Positions 1-5,650 of a DNA stretch of 6,465 nt are shown in pieces; positions within the stretch are counted from its first letter, which is position 1; every line of letters begins with the position of its first letter. The DNA is from Paramuribaculum sp. (GTDB taxonomy: Bacteria; Bacteroidota; Bacteroidia; Bacteroidales; Muribaculaceae), in the NCBI GenBank assembly GCA_029058455.1, contig JAIDXU010000358.1:1-6465 (forward strand), given 5' to 3'. The position numbers and the translations under genes were made by a program. The notes under the pieces were generated by a model. That model did not search any database, was not told the DNA's origin, and saw only the letters and a list, made by a program, of their open reading frames with translations.

Positions 1-491
1 GTTCAACCACGTTACCGCCTCTCAATCTTCCCCAAGTCGACCTCAATGTCAGGCCGAGCACCCGAGGCGATTTCTGCGAAGTGTTTTGCCGGCTTCGCAA
101 AAAATGGGTTGCTCTCACACCTGAGGAAAGAGTGCGTCAATATTTTACCTCATGGCTGATCAACTCCCTTGATTATCGCAGCGGGCTAATGGCCAATGAG
201 ATGACCATTTCGCTCAACGGTATGTCGCGCAGATGCGACACGGTTATCTTCGCTCCCGACGGTCTTTCTCCCGTGGCAATAGTTGAATATAAGGCTCCGC
301 ACATTAAAATCACGCGTGAAGTTTTCAATCAGGCTGCGCGCTATAATATTGTGTTAAAAACACCTATGCTTATCATAAGCAACGGGCTGACTCATTACTG
401 TGCCATTGTGAAAGGTGAGCAGTCTATTACATTCCTAAAAGAGATCCCCACATTTCCCGCCCTCCTCAGCCTTCTTGATCGAAACAATTAA
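1..491 (+). CDS. HsdR N-terminal-domain (PD-(D/E)XK-like) small protein, 5' end outside window
   Basis: The reading frame is open from base 3 to the TAA at 489-491 (162 visible residues) and has no ATG in the window, so the start lies just upstream. The GTG at 81 is internal, because codons before it already encode family-like sequence (LPPLNLP near the N-terminus, then LRKKWVALTPEERVRQ). The protein resembles the stand-alone HsdR_N_2 family of Bacteroidetes, usually about 150 residues, so little is missing. Counting from the GTG at 81, the nuclease-like core is visible: E40 in ANE, D53 in RRCDTV, E69 and K71 in VEYKAP, then Q and RYN in FNQAARYN. This is a PD-(D/E)XK arrangement. Family proteins are named after the type I restriction R subunit but lack the helicase part, and no HsdM or HsdS gene is nearby, so a working restriction system is not indicated. 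The true function is unknown. The ClC gene starts 42 bases downstream on the same strand. Confidence 0.85.
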   Translation, partial: STTLPPLNLPQVDLNVRPSTRGDFCEVFCRLRKKWVALTPEERVRQYFTSWLINSLDYRSGLMANEMTISLNGMSRRCDTVIFAPDGLSPVAIVEYKAPHIKITREVFNQAARYNIVLKTPMLIISNGLTHYCAIVKGEQSITFLKEIPTFPALLSLLDRNN

Positions 492-493
492 AA

Positions 494-529
494 ACTCCGG
501 AGTGTTAATAATGTAGAGTCTGCGACTCT
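494..529 (+). repeat. Two adjacent palindromes between the nuclease-fold gene and the ClC gene
   Basis: Two perfect inverted repeats lie in the 42-base gap. ACTCCGGAGT at 494-503 is a 10-base uninterrupted palindrome. AGAGTC-TGC-GACTCT at 515-529 has 6-bp arms and a 3-base loop and ends 4 bases before the ATG at 534. Neither is followed by a T-run, so they do not look like a standard intrinsic terminator. They could be an operator, a processing or attenuating hairpin near the ClC translation start, or chance. The repeats are seen directly; any function is inference. Confidence 0.4.
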
Positions 530-533
530 TCTC

Positions 534-1940
534 ATGTTTAACTGTTTATTCACGGAGTTAATGGCACAGGATTCTTCCCTGATATCCCCTATCGACATAT
601 CATCACCTGCTACCGATCGTGGCGGCAAATTGAGTATGCTCTCACCTGCAGTGAGATTCAGCCTTGTTGCTTTTTTAGTCGGCATATTGACCGGCCTTAC
701 CGCCTCGGCTCTCAAATGGTCGATTGTATCGGTCACAAAATTGCTTACCTCTCATCTCAGAGTCGACGGCGTTGACTGGCCATTTCTTATTCTTCCGGTA
801 ATAGGTATATTGTGCGCGGGTATATATCAGAGATATATTCTCAAACACGATATAAGCCACGGTGCCGACAAAGTGACTGATTTTGTTAAATCGGGTAAAA
901 GCAATCTGCCTCCTTATATGATATATGCTCCGTTTCTGGCAAGCACCATAACGCTCGGGTTCGGTGGTTCGGCCGGTTCAGAGGGCCCGGTTGCCACATC
1001 GGGCGCCGCTATCGGCAGCAATGTGGCTCGTAAACTCGGCATGACTCCCGATGAAATCCGCACAATGATTTGCATAGGAGCAGGTGCAGGTATTGCCGGC
1101 ATCTTCAAATCTCCTATCGGCGGCGCACTTTTCACTATCGAGGTAATGGCCGTGAGCATGTCATCATCGGCTATTGTTTCACTCATCATCGCAACCCTCA
1201 CTTCAGCTTTGGTAGCGTTTGTGTGTAGCGGCATGGCTCCTGATATTGCATTTCCTGATATTCAATACATCAATATAGGTTCCATAGCATGGGGAGCGGC
1301 CGCAGGATTGGTCTGCGGCATATATTCATGCTACTACAGCTTTATAATGAAGAAACTTTCCACGTTTTTTCAGTCATTCAACAATCAGTGGCTCAGAAAC
1401 ATCTCGTCGGGTCTCGTCATTGCGATAGGAGTGTTCTGCTTTCCGTCACTCTATGGTGAAGGCTATGATGTGATAAGTAAAATGCTTGCCGGAGACCCTG
1501 CGGCATTCCTGAGCAGAAGCGTGGTCTGGAATGAATTTGGCAGCTATTCGGTCATTTTTCTGATGACACTCTGTGTTGCCCTATATAAGGTCTTTGCGAC
1601 GGCGGCAACCAACTGCGGCGGCGGTGTAGCCGGTGATTTTGCTCCGACGCTGTTTGCCGGAGCTGTGGTAGGCTTTCTCTTTACCTCAATAATGAAATGG
1701 ATTGGCATCGACCTCCCTGTCGCAGATTGTGTTATGCTATGTATGGCGGGAGTTATGGCCGGCACCATCAAAGCGCCACTTATGGCTATGTTCCTCTCTA
1801 TGGAGATGGCCATGAGCTTCAGGTTATTTCTTCCGGTAGCTATTGTTACCGGTGTGAGCTATTGTGTAAGAATCGTTCTAATGCATGAGTTTGACCACCT
1901 CAGGCTCAAACATAATTCCACAAAATCAGTGAAGCAATGA
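534..1940 (+). CDS. ClC-family chloride channel or anion/proton antiporter, no CBS domains
   Basis: This 468-residue integral inner-membrane protein has the ClC fold signatures. The helix F motif GGSAGSEGP (144-152) carries the gating glutamate E150. Helix H shows GIFKSPIGGALFTIEV (189-204), helix N shows GDFAP (367-371), and IKAPLMAMFLSMEM (412-425) is the helix P region. About 40 polar residues precede the first membrane helix, and the protein ends about 20 residues after the last one, with no cytoplasmic CBS pair. Three standard positions differ. The GSGIP-type motif reads SHGAD (108-112), placing His109 where the anion-binding Ser normally is. The inner proton glutamate position is Val204 (IEV, as in eukaryotic channels, rather than IEE). 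The C-terminal anion-site Tyr is not evident, with HEFD at 451-454 in that area. Translation may start at ATG 534 or at ATG 561; the latter has GGAG at 554-557, though only 3 bases away. The gene is probably co-transcribed with the upstream gene. Channel versus exchanger cannot be decided from sequence. Confidence 0.93.
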   Translation: MFNCLFTELMAQDSSLISPIDISSPATDRGGKLSMLSPAVRFSLVAFLVGILTGLTASALKWSIVSVTKLLTSHLRVDGVDWPFLILPVIGILCAGIYQRYILKHDISHGADKVTDFVKSGKSNLPPYMIYAPFLASTITLGFGGSAGSEGPVATSGAAIGSNVARKLGMTPDEIRTMICIGAGAGIAGIFKSPIGGALFTIEVMAVSMSSSAIVSLIIATLTSALVAFVCSGMAPDIAFPDIQYINIGSIAWGAAAGLVCGIYSCYYSFIMKKLSTFFQSFNNQWLRNISSGLVIAIGVFCFPSLYGEGYDVISKMLAGDPAAFLSRSVVWNEFGSYSVIFLMTLCVALYKVFATAATNCGGGVAGDFAPTLFAGAVVGFLFTSIMKWIGIDLPVADCVMLCMAGVMAGTIKAPLMAMFLSMEMAMSFRLFLPVAIVTGVSYCVRIVLMHEFDHLRLKHNSTKSVKQ

Positions 1941-2507
1941 CTCGATCTGAGGCAGGAGCGGCATCAGTCCATCATTTATTACAATCACAGTATGTGAATG
2001 AGGTGTCTCAACAACATGAGCCTGTTGGGCGCGTATTCTGCTCTCCACTTCCTCCACGCTGATGGAATTTCGTTTGGTTACCCGCTCGATTCTCAATCGT
2101 TCGGGAGCGTCGACTTCCCATACCTCGTCGACCATACGGTCAAGGCCGCTCTGATAGAGAATTGCCGTTTCAACAAACGCTCTCTCGCAACCCTCCTTAC
2201 GGCATTGTTCAAACCACTCTTCGAGATCGGCTCTGACCTCGCCATGCACTATTTCGTTAAGACGCCTGAGCTTTTCAGAATCGGAAAAAACAATTTTGGC
2301 AAGCTCCGGGCGATTGATATTCCCCTCGCAATCAAGGATTATTTCACCAAATTCCAGACTTAAAGTCTCAATCATGGCCTTATTGCTGTCCATGAGTATC
2401 CGAGCGCGGCTGTCACAGTCATACACTCTATAATTCAGCGTGCGAAGAATCTTGCAAACCACGCTTTTGCCCGAGCCTATTCCACCCGATACAGCTATTT
2501 TTTTCAT
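1926..2507 (-). CDS. coaE: Dephospho-CoA kinase
   Basis: CoaE phosphorylates the 3'-hydroxyl of the ribose of dephospho-CoA with ATP, the last step of coenzyme A synthesis, in the cytoplasm. The 193-residue protein has normal family length. The P-loop is GGIGSGKS at 8-15. The conserved Asp region after the first strand is YDCDSRA (29-35), and the lid/C-terminal part shows RIRAQ (157-161) and VIND (176-179). Small departures from the usual family pattern are HGEV at 88-91 where HPxV is common, ETAILY (113-118) where EAPLLF is common, and KRN (145-147) where RD is usual. None removes the P-loop or the Asp, so I expect an active enzyme. It starts 12 bases after the ybbR stop and is probably co-transcribed with it. 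Its last 15 bases overlap the end of the convergent ClC gene, leaving no room for a dedicated terminator between them. Confidence 0.95.
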   Translation of the reverse strand: MKKIAVSGGIGSGKSVVCKILRTLNYRVYDCDSRARILMDSNKAMIETLSLEFGEIILDCEGNINRPELAKIVFSDSEKLRRLNEIVHGEVRADLEEWFEQCRKEGCERAFVETAILYQSGLDRMVDEVWEVDAPERLRIERVTKRNSISVEEVESRIRAQQAHVVETPHSHTVIVINDGLMPLLPQIESLLH

Positions 2508-2519
2508 TCCAATGTCTAT

Positions 2520-3524
2520 TTATTCGCGACCGAATTTCTCGATAATATATTCCACACTATCGGGCTTTACCGAAAGATTCTGATATAACGAGTGTGAAAC
2601 GCTGAGATGAAGGGCGACTTTAGAGTTTGAAGAAGCACGCAAAATCTCATTATAATCCACAAATACTTTGATAGGATATTCGTTATTAAAAGCGCTTATA
2701 GGCACGAGATAGGATACTTCAACATTAAGCGGGAAAGTTATAACATTTTCATCCTCAGGCACATTGAGAGCCTCCACGGTGATAGTGCGTCGTTTGGAAA
2801 TAAGCGGCTCCACCGGCACAGTAACAATCACCCTGTCAGGAATAATTCTCACGCCGGGAATAGGCTTTACCTTAACTTCATAGCGTGTGGTGTCTTTGAG
2901 ATTATCTCTAACTATCGGTTCGGTATCAACCGATTTAAGACTGCGGGGTATGGCATTGGCGCTATATAGTTTGACCGAATCGACATTTGCCATAATGGGA
3001 CCCGAAATAATACTCTGAAGATTGGGATGAACATCGGCGATTACATTGAGTTTGACGCTTACGCCCGGCTCGGTAGTAAGAGGCACATATATCGAATCGG
3101 GTCTCATGGAGAGTATCTGCAACGTGTTGCCGAAATAGTCGCGCAGACGTGAGTCAAGTTTCATGTGGGAAAGAGCAACCACCCCGTCCTCTGTCATTGT
3201 CTCATCATATTGTAATCTGAGAGCAGACAATTTACCCCAGTTAAACCTAAGAAGCTGAGAGCCTTTACCCTTGACTGTTACTGAAATCATGCGCGGAGGT
3301 TCCGACAAAAGGGTCACACTATCAGGAACATTCTCAATCTCAAGAGGTATATCGTAGTCGCGCTGCAGCTCGGTATCAAGCGACATGAGCAGCCAGAAGC
3401 CAAACGCCACCAACAGACATAACAGATAGAGAGTGACGTTTTTGCCGGTTGTTGACGCAAGCGCTTTTTTAGTTTTGCCGGCAAGCTTGTTGATTTGCGC
3501 CGAGAAGGGTTCCTCGCTACTCAT
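2520..3524 (-). CDS. ybbR: YbbR-like (CdaR family) membrane-anchored protein
   Basis: This 334-residue protein has a basic N-terminal segment (KTKKALASTTGKN, about 17-29), one hydrophobic helix at about 30-48 (LYLLCLLVAFGFWLLMSL), and a long beta-rich region outside the membrane. After the helix comes the YbbR-type start of the first repeat: YDIPLEIENVPDSV at 57-70, then a strand around ISVTVKGKGSQLL (80-92). Later segments (about 151-240 and 245-334) look like further YbbR-type beta domains, less clearly. In Firmicutes YbbR/CdaR binds and modulates the membrane diadenylate cyclase CdaA. In Bacteroidetes the protein occurs but its role is less established, and no cyclase gene is in this window. 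It lies 12 bases upstream of coaE, so the pair is probably one transcript. An intrinsic terminator lies just before it, and I see no Bacteroidetes-type promoter after that terminator. Confidence 0.9.
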   Translation of the reverse strand: MSSEEPFSAQINKLAGKTKKALASTTGKNVTLYLLCLLVAFGFWLLMSLDTELQRDYDIPLEIENVPDSVTLLSEPPRMISVTVKGKGSQLLRFNWGKLSALRLQYDETMTEDGVVALSHMKLDSRLRDYFGNTLQILSMRPDSIYVPLTTEPGVSVKLNVIADVHPNLQSIISGPIMANVDSVKLYSANAIPRSLKSVDTEPIVRDNLKDTTRYEVKVKPIPGVRIIPDRVIVTVPVEPLISKRRTITVEALNVPEDENVITFPLNVEVSYLVPISAFNNEYPIKVFVDYNEILRASSNSKVALHLSVSHSLYQNLSVKPDSVEYIIEKFGRE

Positions 3525-3552
3525 GATAAAGCCCGAAGTAAATAATCGTTAT

Positions 3553-3604
3553 AAAAAAATCATGTTGATACCGGTGAGGTATAATCCACTACCGGCATCA
3601 ACAT
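3553..3604 (-). terminator. Intrinsic terminator after yajC
   Basis: Read on the - strand, the arms are 3604-3591 and 3575-3562. They form a 14-bp stem around a 15-base loop, with 13 Watson-Crick pairs and one G-U pair (positions 3596 and 3570). Two bases after the stem comes a run of seven T (complement of A at 3553-3559). On the + strand the same element would have an A-C mismatch and no T-run, so it acts on the - strand. It lies about 48 bases beyond the yajC stop and ends about 28 bases before the ybbR start codon. It therefore either separates yajC from ybbR-coaE or acts as a partial terminator or attenuator within one longer operon. Confidence 0.82.
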
Positions 3605-3651
3605 TTGATTTCAACAGAATGTTATCGTTTCCTGAATTATCAGGTTAAAAT

Positions 3652-3957
3652 TCATGATTTCTGATCTGAAGCAAGATCTGATGATGTAGGAGCCGAGGGA
3701 TAAACCGAGTTACGGTCAACGGTGATGCACACATTTTTGTCGACTTCGATTACAAAGACTGTATCTTTTACTTTACGAACTGTGCCATACACACCGCCCG
3801 AGGTAATAACCTGATCACCTACAGAAATACCGTCGCGGAATTTTTTAATCTCTTTCTGGCGTTTCTGCTGAGGGCGAATCATAAAGAAATAGAATATCGC
3901 GATAAGCACGACAATCATTACTATCTGCATCATGCCGGCTGAACCTTGTCCTTCCAT
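3652..3957 (-). CDS. yajC: Sec translocon accessory subunit YajC
   Basis: This 101-residue single-span inner-membrane protein is associated with the SecDF part of the Sec translocon, which assists protein export. A short Gly-rich N-terminus (MEGQGSAG) is followed by the membrane helix at about 9-27 (MMQIVMIVVLIAIFYFFMI). The family hallmark RPQQKRQKE (28-36) comes next, then the cytoplasmic domain with the signature GDQVITSGGVYGTV (47-60). Length and order are typical. The start at 3957 is preceded by A/T-rich sequence without a Shine-Dalgarno core, which is common in Bacteroidetes. A -7-like box at 4020-4027 may give it its own promoter, and a strong terminator follows the gene. secDF is not in this window. 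The position between nusB and ybbR agrees with the gene order I recall from Bacteroides. Confidence 0.96.
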   Translation of the reverse strand: MEGQGSAGMMQIVMIVVLIAIFYFFMIRPQQKRQKEIKKFRDGISVGDQVITSGGVYGTVRKVKDTVFVIEVDKNVCITVDRNSVYPSAPTSSDLASDQKS

Positions 3958-4019
3958 AATATCAATTTTGGTTGATTGTTGTTTTGTTTAATATTGTTGA
4001 TAGGGTTATTTATCGACTG

Positions 4020-4027
4020 CAAATATA
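4020..4027 (-). promoter_or_regulatory. Putative -7 box (TAnnTTTG) upstream of yajC
   Basis: The - strand reads TATATTTG here, an exact match to the Bacteroidetes -7 consensus TAnnTTTG. It would start a transcript with a leader of roughly 55-60 bases before the yajC ATG at 3957. No TTTG or TTG is present 17-23 bases upstream, so the -33 half is missing or weak. The gap is A/T-rich, so a chance match is possible. Confidence 0.4.
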
Positions 4028-4044
4028 ATACTTAGTCATGAATT

Positions 4045-4063
4045 TCACCTTATAATAGGGTGA
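4045..4063. other. Small hairpin in the nusB-yajC gap
   Basis: TCACC at 4045-4049 and GGTGA at 4059-4063 are perfect arms. Inner pairs extend the stem to 8 bp on the + strand, with one G-U and a 3-base loop. No T-run follows on the - strand, where nusB is read, so it is at best a weak nusB terminator. A T-rich stretch follows on the + strand, but no + strand gene ends here. It also sits where the -33 element of a yajC promoter would fall, so it could be a regulator site. Confidence 0.3.
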
Positions 4064-4084
4064 CTATTTTATTATAGCGGCCGA

Positions 4085-5533
4085 TTATTTTGCGATGGGT
4101 TTGTCGAGAATCTGCTCCTCCTTAAGATAATTGATCACCGAGTAAAGCACACCGTTGACAAACTGACCGCTGCGCGGGGTGGAATATGAGTTAGCTATTT
4201 CAATATACTCGTTGAGTGTCACGGCCACAGGAATACCGGGGAAATTAAGAAGCTCGGCTATTGCGGTAGTCATGATAACGATATCCATAAATGCAAGGCG
4301 ATCGGTGTCCCACTGTTTGGTATTGATAAAACGGTCGATATAAGAGCGGTAAAGCTCACGGTTTTCAACTGCTTTTTCAAAAAGTGTAGCTCCAAAAACC
4401 TCATCGATCTCATCCTTATACTGAGGAAGCAGCTTCACATCGGCACCCCCATTGGTCGAGGCGCTGAATTGCTTTACAGTCTTGAGCACAAAAGTCGACA
4501 TGATTTCAAGATCATCGTTCCAGAACACCGACTTTTCTTCCATAGCCTCGGCAAGAACATCCGACGGGAAAATCACATTACGGTAGATGTTTTTCCAGAA
4601 TTCGCAATCGGTTTTATAGTCGGTGGTGGGACGTGACATATATTCCATATATATGTCGCTTGAAATAATGGCGTCAAGCAAACGACGCATCGTTATATCA
4701 TCATCAACCCAACTTATGGGATTAGCCTTAATATATTCGGCGAGTTGCTGATTTTTTGACAACTGCTCTACAAACTGATTCTCCACAAATCTCATATTTG
4801 GAGTGAGATCCTCAGGCGATGGGAGATATTTGTGACGGGCGGCATCAAGACGCTGTGCCTGCATTTCGGTAAGCTCAACACTCAGAAGCAACAGAGAGTG
4901 ATAAAGCTCATAGGCTTTGTCAAGCGACTTTTCGAGAGCTCGCGACGCTCCTGCAAGCATCTCTTTGTTATCACGATAGCTGTGGATTGTGGCAACCGCC
5001 ATTTCAACCGCCATATTGAGACCGGCAAGAGTAAATCCGTCAATGCTGCGGGCAGCTTCCACAAATTCCGGAGTGCGGGCTATAACATTGCTTACGGTCA
5101 TGGCCCAGAAATCGGCTTCCTCACGAAGATCAAGCTTGCGGCGCACTCCTGATTTCTCGAGATAAACCGAAGATTTCTCTATGGCATGGAGAAGAGCCGG
5201 GAGAACATCGTTAAACTTTTCGATTGTGGACTGATGACGAACTATAACCGAGCGCAATTCATCGGTAGCACCGAGAGCTCTGGCCAATGAACTCCGACTC
5301 AGGAATTTGTTGTCGCCACACAGTTTCACTCCGACCAATTCCTCATCCTGAACTCTCTGTCCCGAAAGCTCAAGCACAAGAAGCATCAGGTCAAGATAGA
5401 GCATATAGGCGAAACGGCGATCGGCGGTAGCGTTTGCGTCGGGAGCCTGTTCTATCTTAAATTCATCGCGGGTAAGCAGATAGCTGTATAGCAACTGCAC
5501 TACCTTCATTCGGATTAATACTCGATTGATCAC
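4085..5533 (-). CDS. nusB: Transcription antitermination factor NusB, enlarged by an internal repeat
   Basis: NusB with NusE (ribosomal protein S10) binds boxA RNA and supports rRNA antitermination. The two conserved ends are present: helix 1, MINRVLIRMKVVQLLYSYLL (1-20), and the C-terminal NusB segment, with DRLAFMDIVIM (411-421), IPVAVTLNEYIEIA (434-447) and SGQFVNGVLY (455-464). The start is GTG at 5533, because MINRVLIR is the usual Bacteroidetes N-terminus; the next in-frame ATG is codon 9 and would cut helix 1. At 482 residues it is much longer than E. coli NusB (139) and longer than the roughly 300 residues I recall for Bacteroides. The middle contains two diverged copies of one helical unit (about 38-185 and 204-356), which accounts for the extra length. 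A Bacteroidetes-type promoter and a leader hairpin lie directly upstream. A role for the insert, such as RNA or polymerase contact, is unknown. Confidence 0.93.
   Translation of the reverse strand: MINRVLIRMKVVQLLYSYLLTRDEFKIEQAPDANATADRRFAYMLYLDLMLLVLELSGQRVQDEELVGVKLCGDNKFLSRSSLARALGATDELRSVIVRHQSTIEKFNDVLPALLHAIEKSSVYLEKSGVRRKLDLREEADFWAMTVSNVIARTPEFVEAARSIDGFTLAGLNMAVEMAVATIHSYRDNKEMLAGASRALEKSLDKAYELYHSLLLLSVELTEMQAQRLDAARHKYLPSPEDLTPNMRFVENQFVEQLSKNQQLAEYIKANPISWVDDDITMRRLLDAIISSDIYMEYMSRPTTDYKTDCEFWKNIYRNVIFPSDVLAEAMEEKSVFWNDDLEIMSTFVLKTVKQFSASTNGGADVKLLPQYKDEIDEVFGATLFEKAVENRELYRSYIDRFINTKQWDTDRLAFMDIVIMTTAIAELLNFPGIPVAVTLNEYIEIANSYSTPRSGQFVNGVLYSVINYLKEEQILDKPIAK
4466..5422 (-). repeat. 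Tandem protein-level duplication inside nusB
   Basis: Copy 1 spans about 4979-5422 (residues 38-185) and copy 2 about 4466-4924 (residues 204-356). AYMLYLDLMLLVLEL (42-56) matches AYELYHSLLLLSVEL (207-221) at 9 of 15 positions. LLHAIEKSSVYLE (114-126) matches LLDAIISSDIYME (285-297) at 7 of 13. FWAMTVSNVI (142-151) matches FWKNIYRNVI (312-321) at 5 of 10. E-A at 159-160/329-330, F167/F337, L172/L342 and T182/T352 continue the same 170-residue offset. Alignment was done by eye. Confidence 0.7.
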
Positions 5534-5565
5534 AACTTTCTTAATGTTCTAATTGATACATATAT

Positions 5566-5591
5566 AGGAGAGGAGACACTGCTCCTCTCCT
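5566..5591 (-). other. Strong 10-bp hairpin in the nusB leader / after malQ
   Basis: Arms AGGAGAGGAG (5566-5575) and CTCCTCTCCT (5582-5591) are perfectly complementary around a 6-base loop. On the - strand it lies about 60 bases past the malQ stop, where a terminator would sit, but the following bases are TATATATG rather than a T-run. It also begins within a few bases of the transcription start predicted from the promoter at 5603-5634, so it would form the 5' end of the nusB message. It may stabilise that message, act on nusB expression, or end malQ transcripts. A purely + strand terminator role is unlikely because no + strand gene is adjacent. Confidence 0.6.
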
Positions 5592-5602
5592 TATTTTCGA
5601 TG

Positions 5603-5634
5603 CAAATTTAGCGCATTTGCGCCAATCTCGCAAA
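5603..5634 (-). promoter_or_regulatory. Bacteroidetes-type promoter for nusB
   Basis: On the - strand, TTTG (5634-5631) is followed after exactly 20 bases by TAAATTTG (5610-5603). Both match the published Bacteroidetes consensus (-33 TTTG, -7 TAnnTTTG) without mismatch and with a normal spacing. The expected transcription start is near 5593-5598, giving a leader of about 60 bases before the GTG at 5533. The spacer contains the palindrome GCGCATTTGCGC (5611-5622), directly next to the -7 box, a possible operator. Confidence 0.7.
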
Positions 5635-5650
5635 CTTTTTCGATCGGGAA

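Noticed and set aside
81..83. GTG at 81 as the real start of the HsdR-N-like gene
   Set aside because: The frame remains open to the left edge and encodes family-like residues before this codon, so the start is upstream of the window.
914..1234. Open frame of 106 codons on the - strand
   Set aside because: Antisense to the ClC membrane core, including the GSEGP motif; low-complexity composition, a shadow of the real gene.
1544..1813. Open frame of 89 codons on the - strand
   Set aside because: Antisense to the conserved ClC GDFAP and helix P region; no recognisable protein.
1998..2363. Open frame of 121 codons on the + strand
   Set aside because: It lies wholly inside coaE on the opposite strand, has no family resemblance, and coaE is unmistakable.
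3631..3644. Small hairpin CCTGA-ATTA-TCAGG after yajC
   Set aside because: Only 5 bp, no T-run after it, and a much stronger terminator follows; probably chance.
3433..3648. Open frame of 71 codons on the + strand across the ybbR start and the yajC-ybbR gap
   Set aside because: It runs through the - strand terminator and antisense to the ybbR start; no family features.
4051..4076. Inverted repeat TATAATA / TATTATA in the nusB-yajC gap
   Set aside because: Arms consist only of A and T in an A/T-rich gap; too weak to call a terminator or operator.
4832..5152. Open frame of 106 codons on the + strand
   Set aside because: It lies within nusB on the opposite strand, and the nusB frame shows a coherent repeat structure there.
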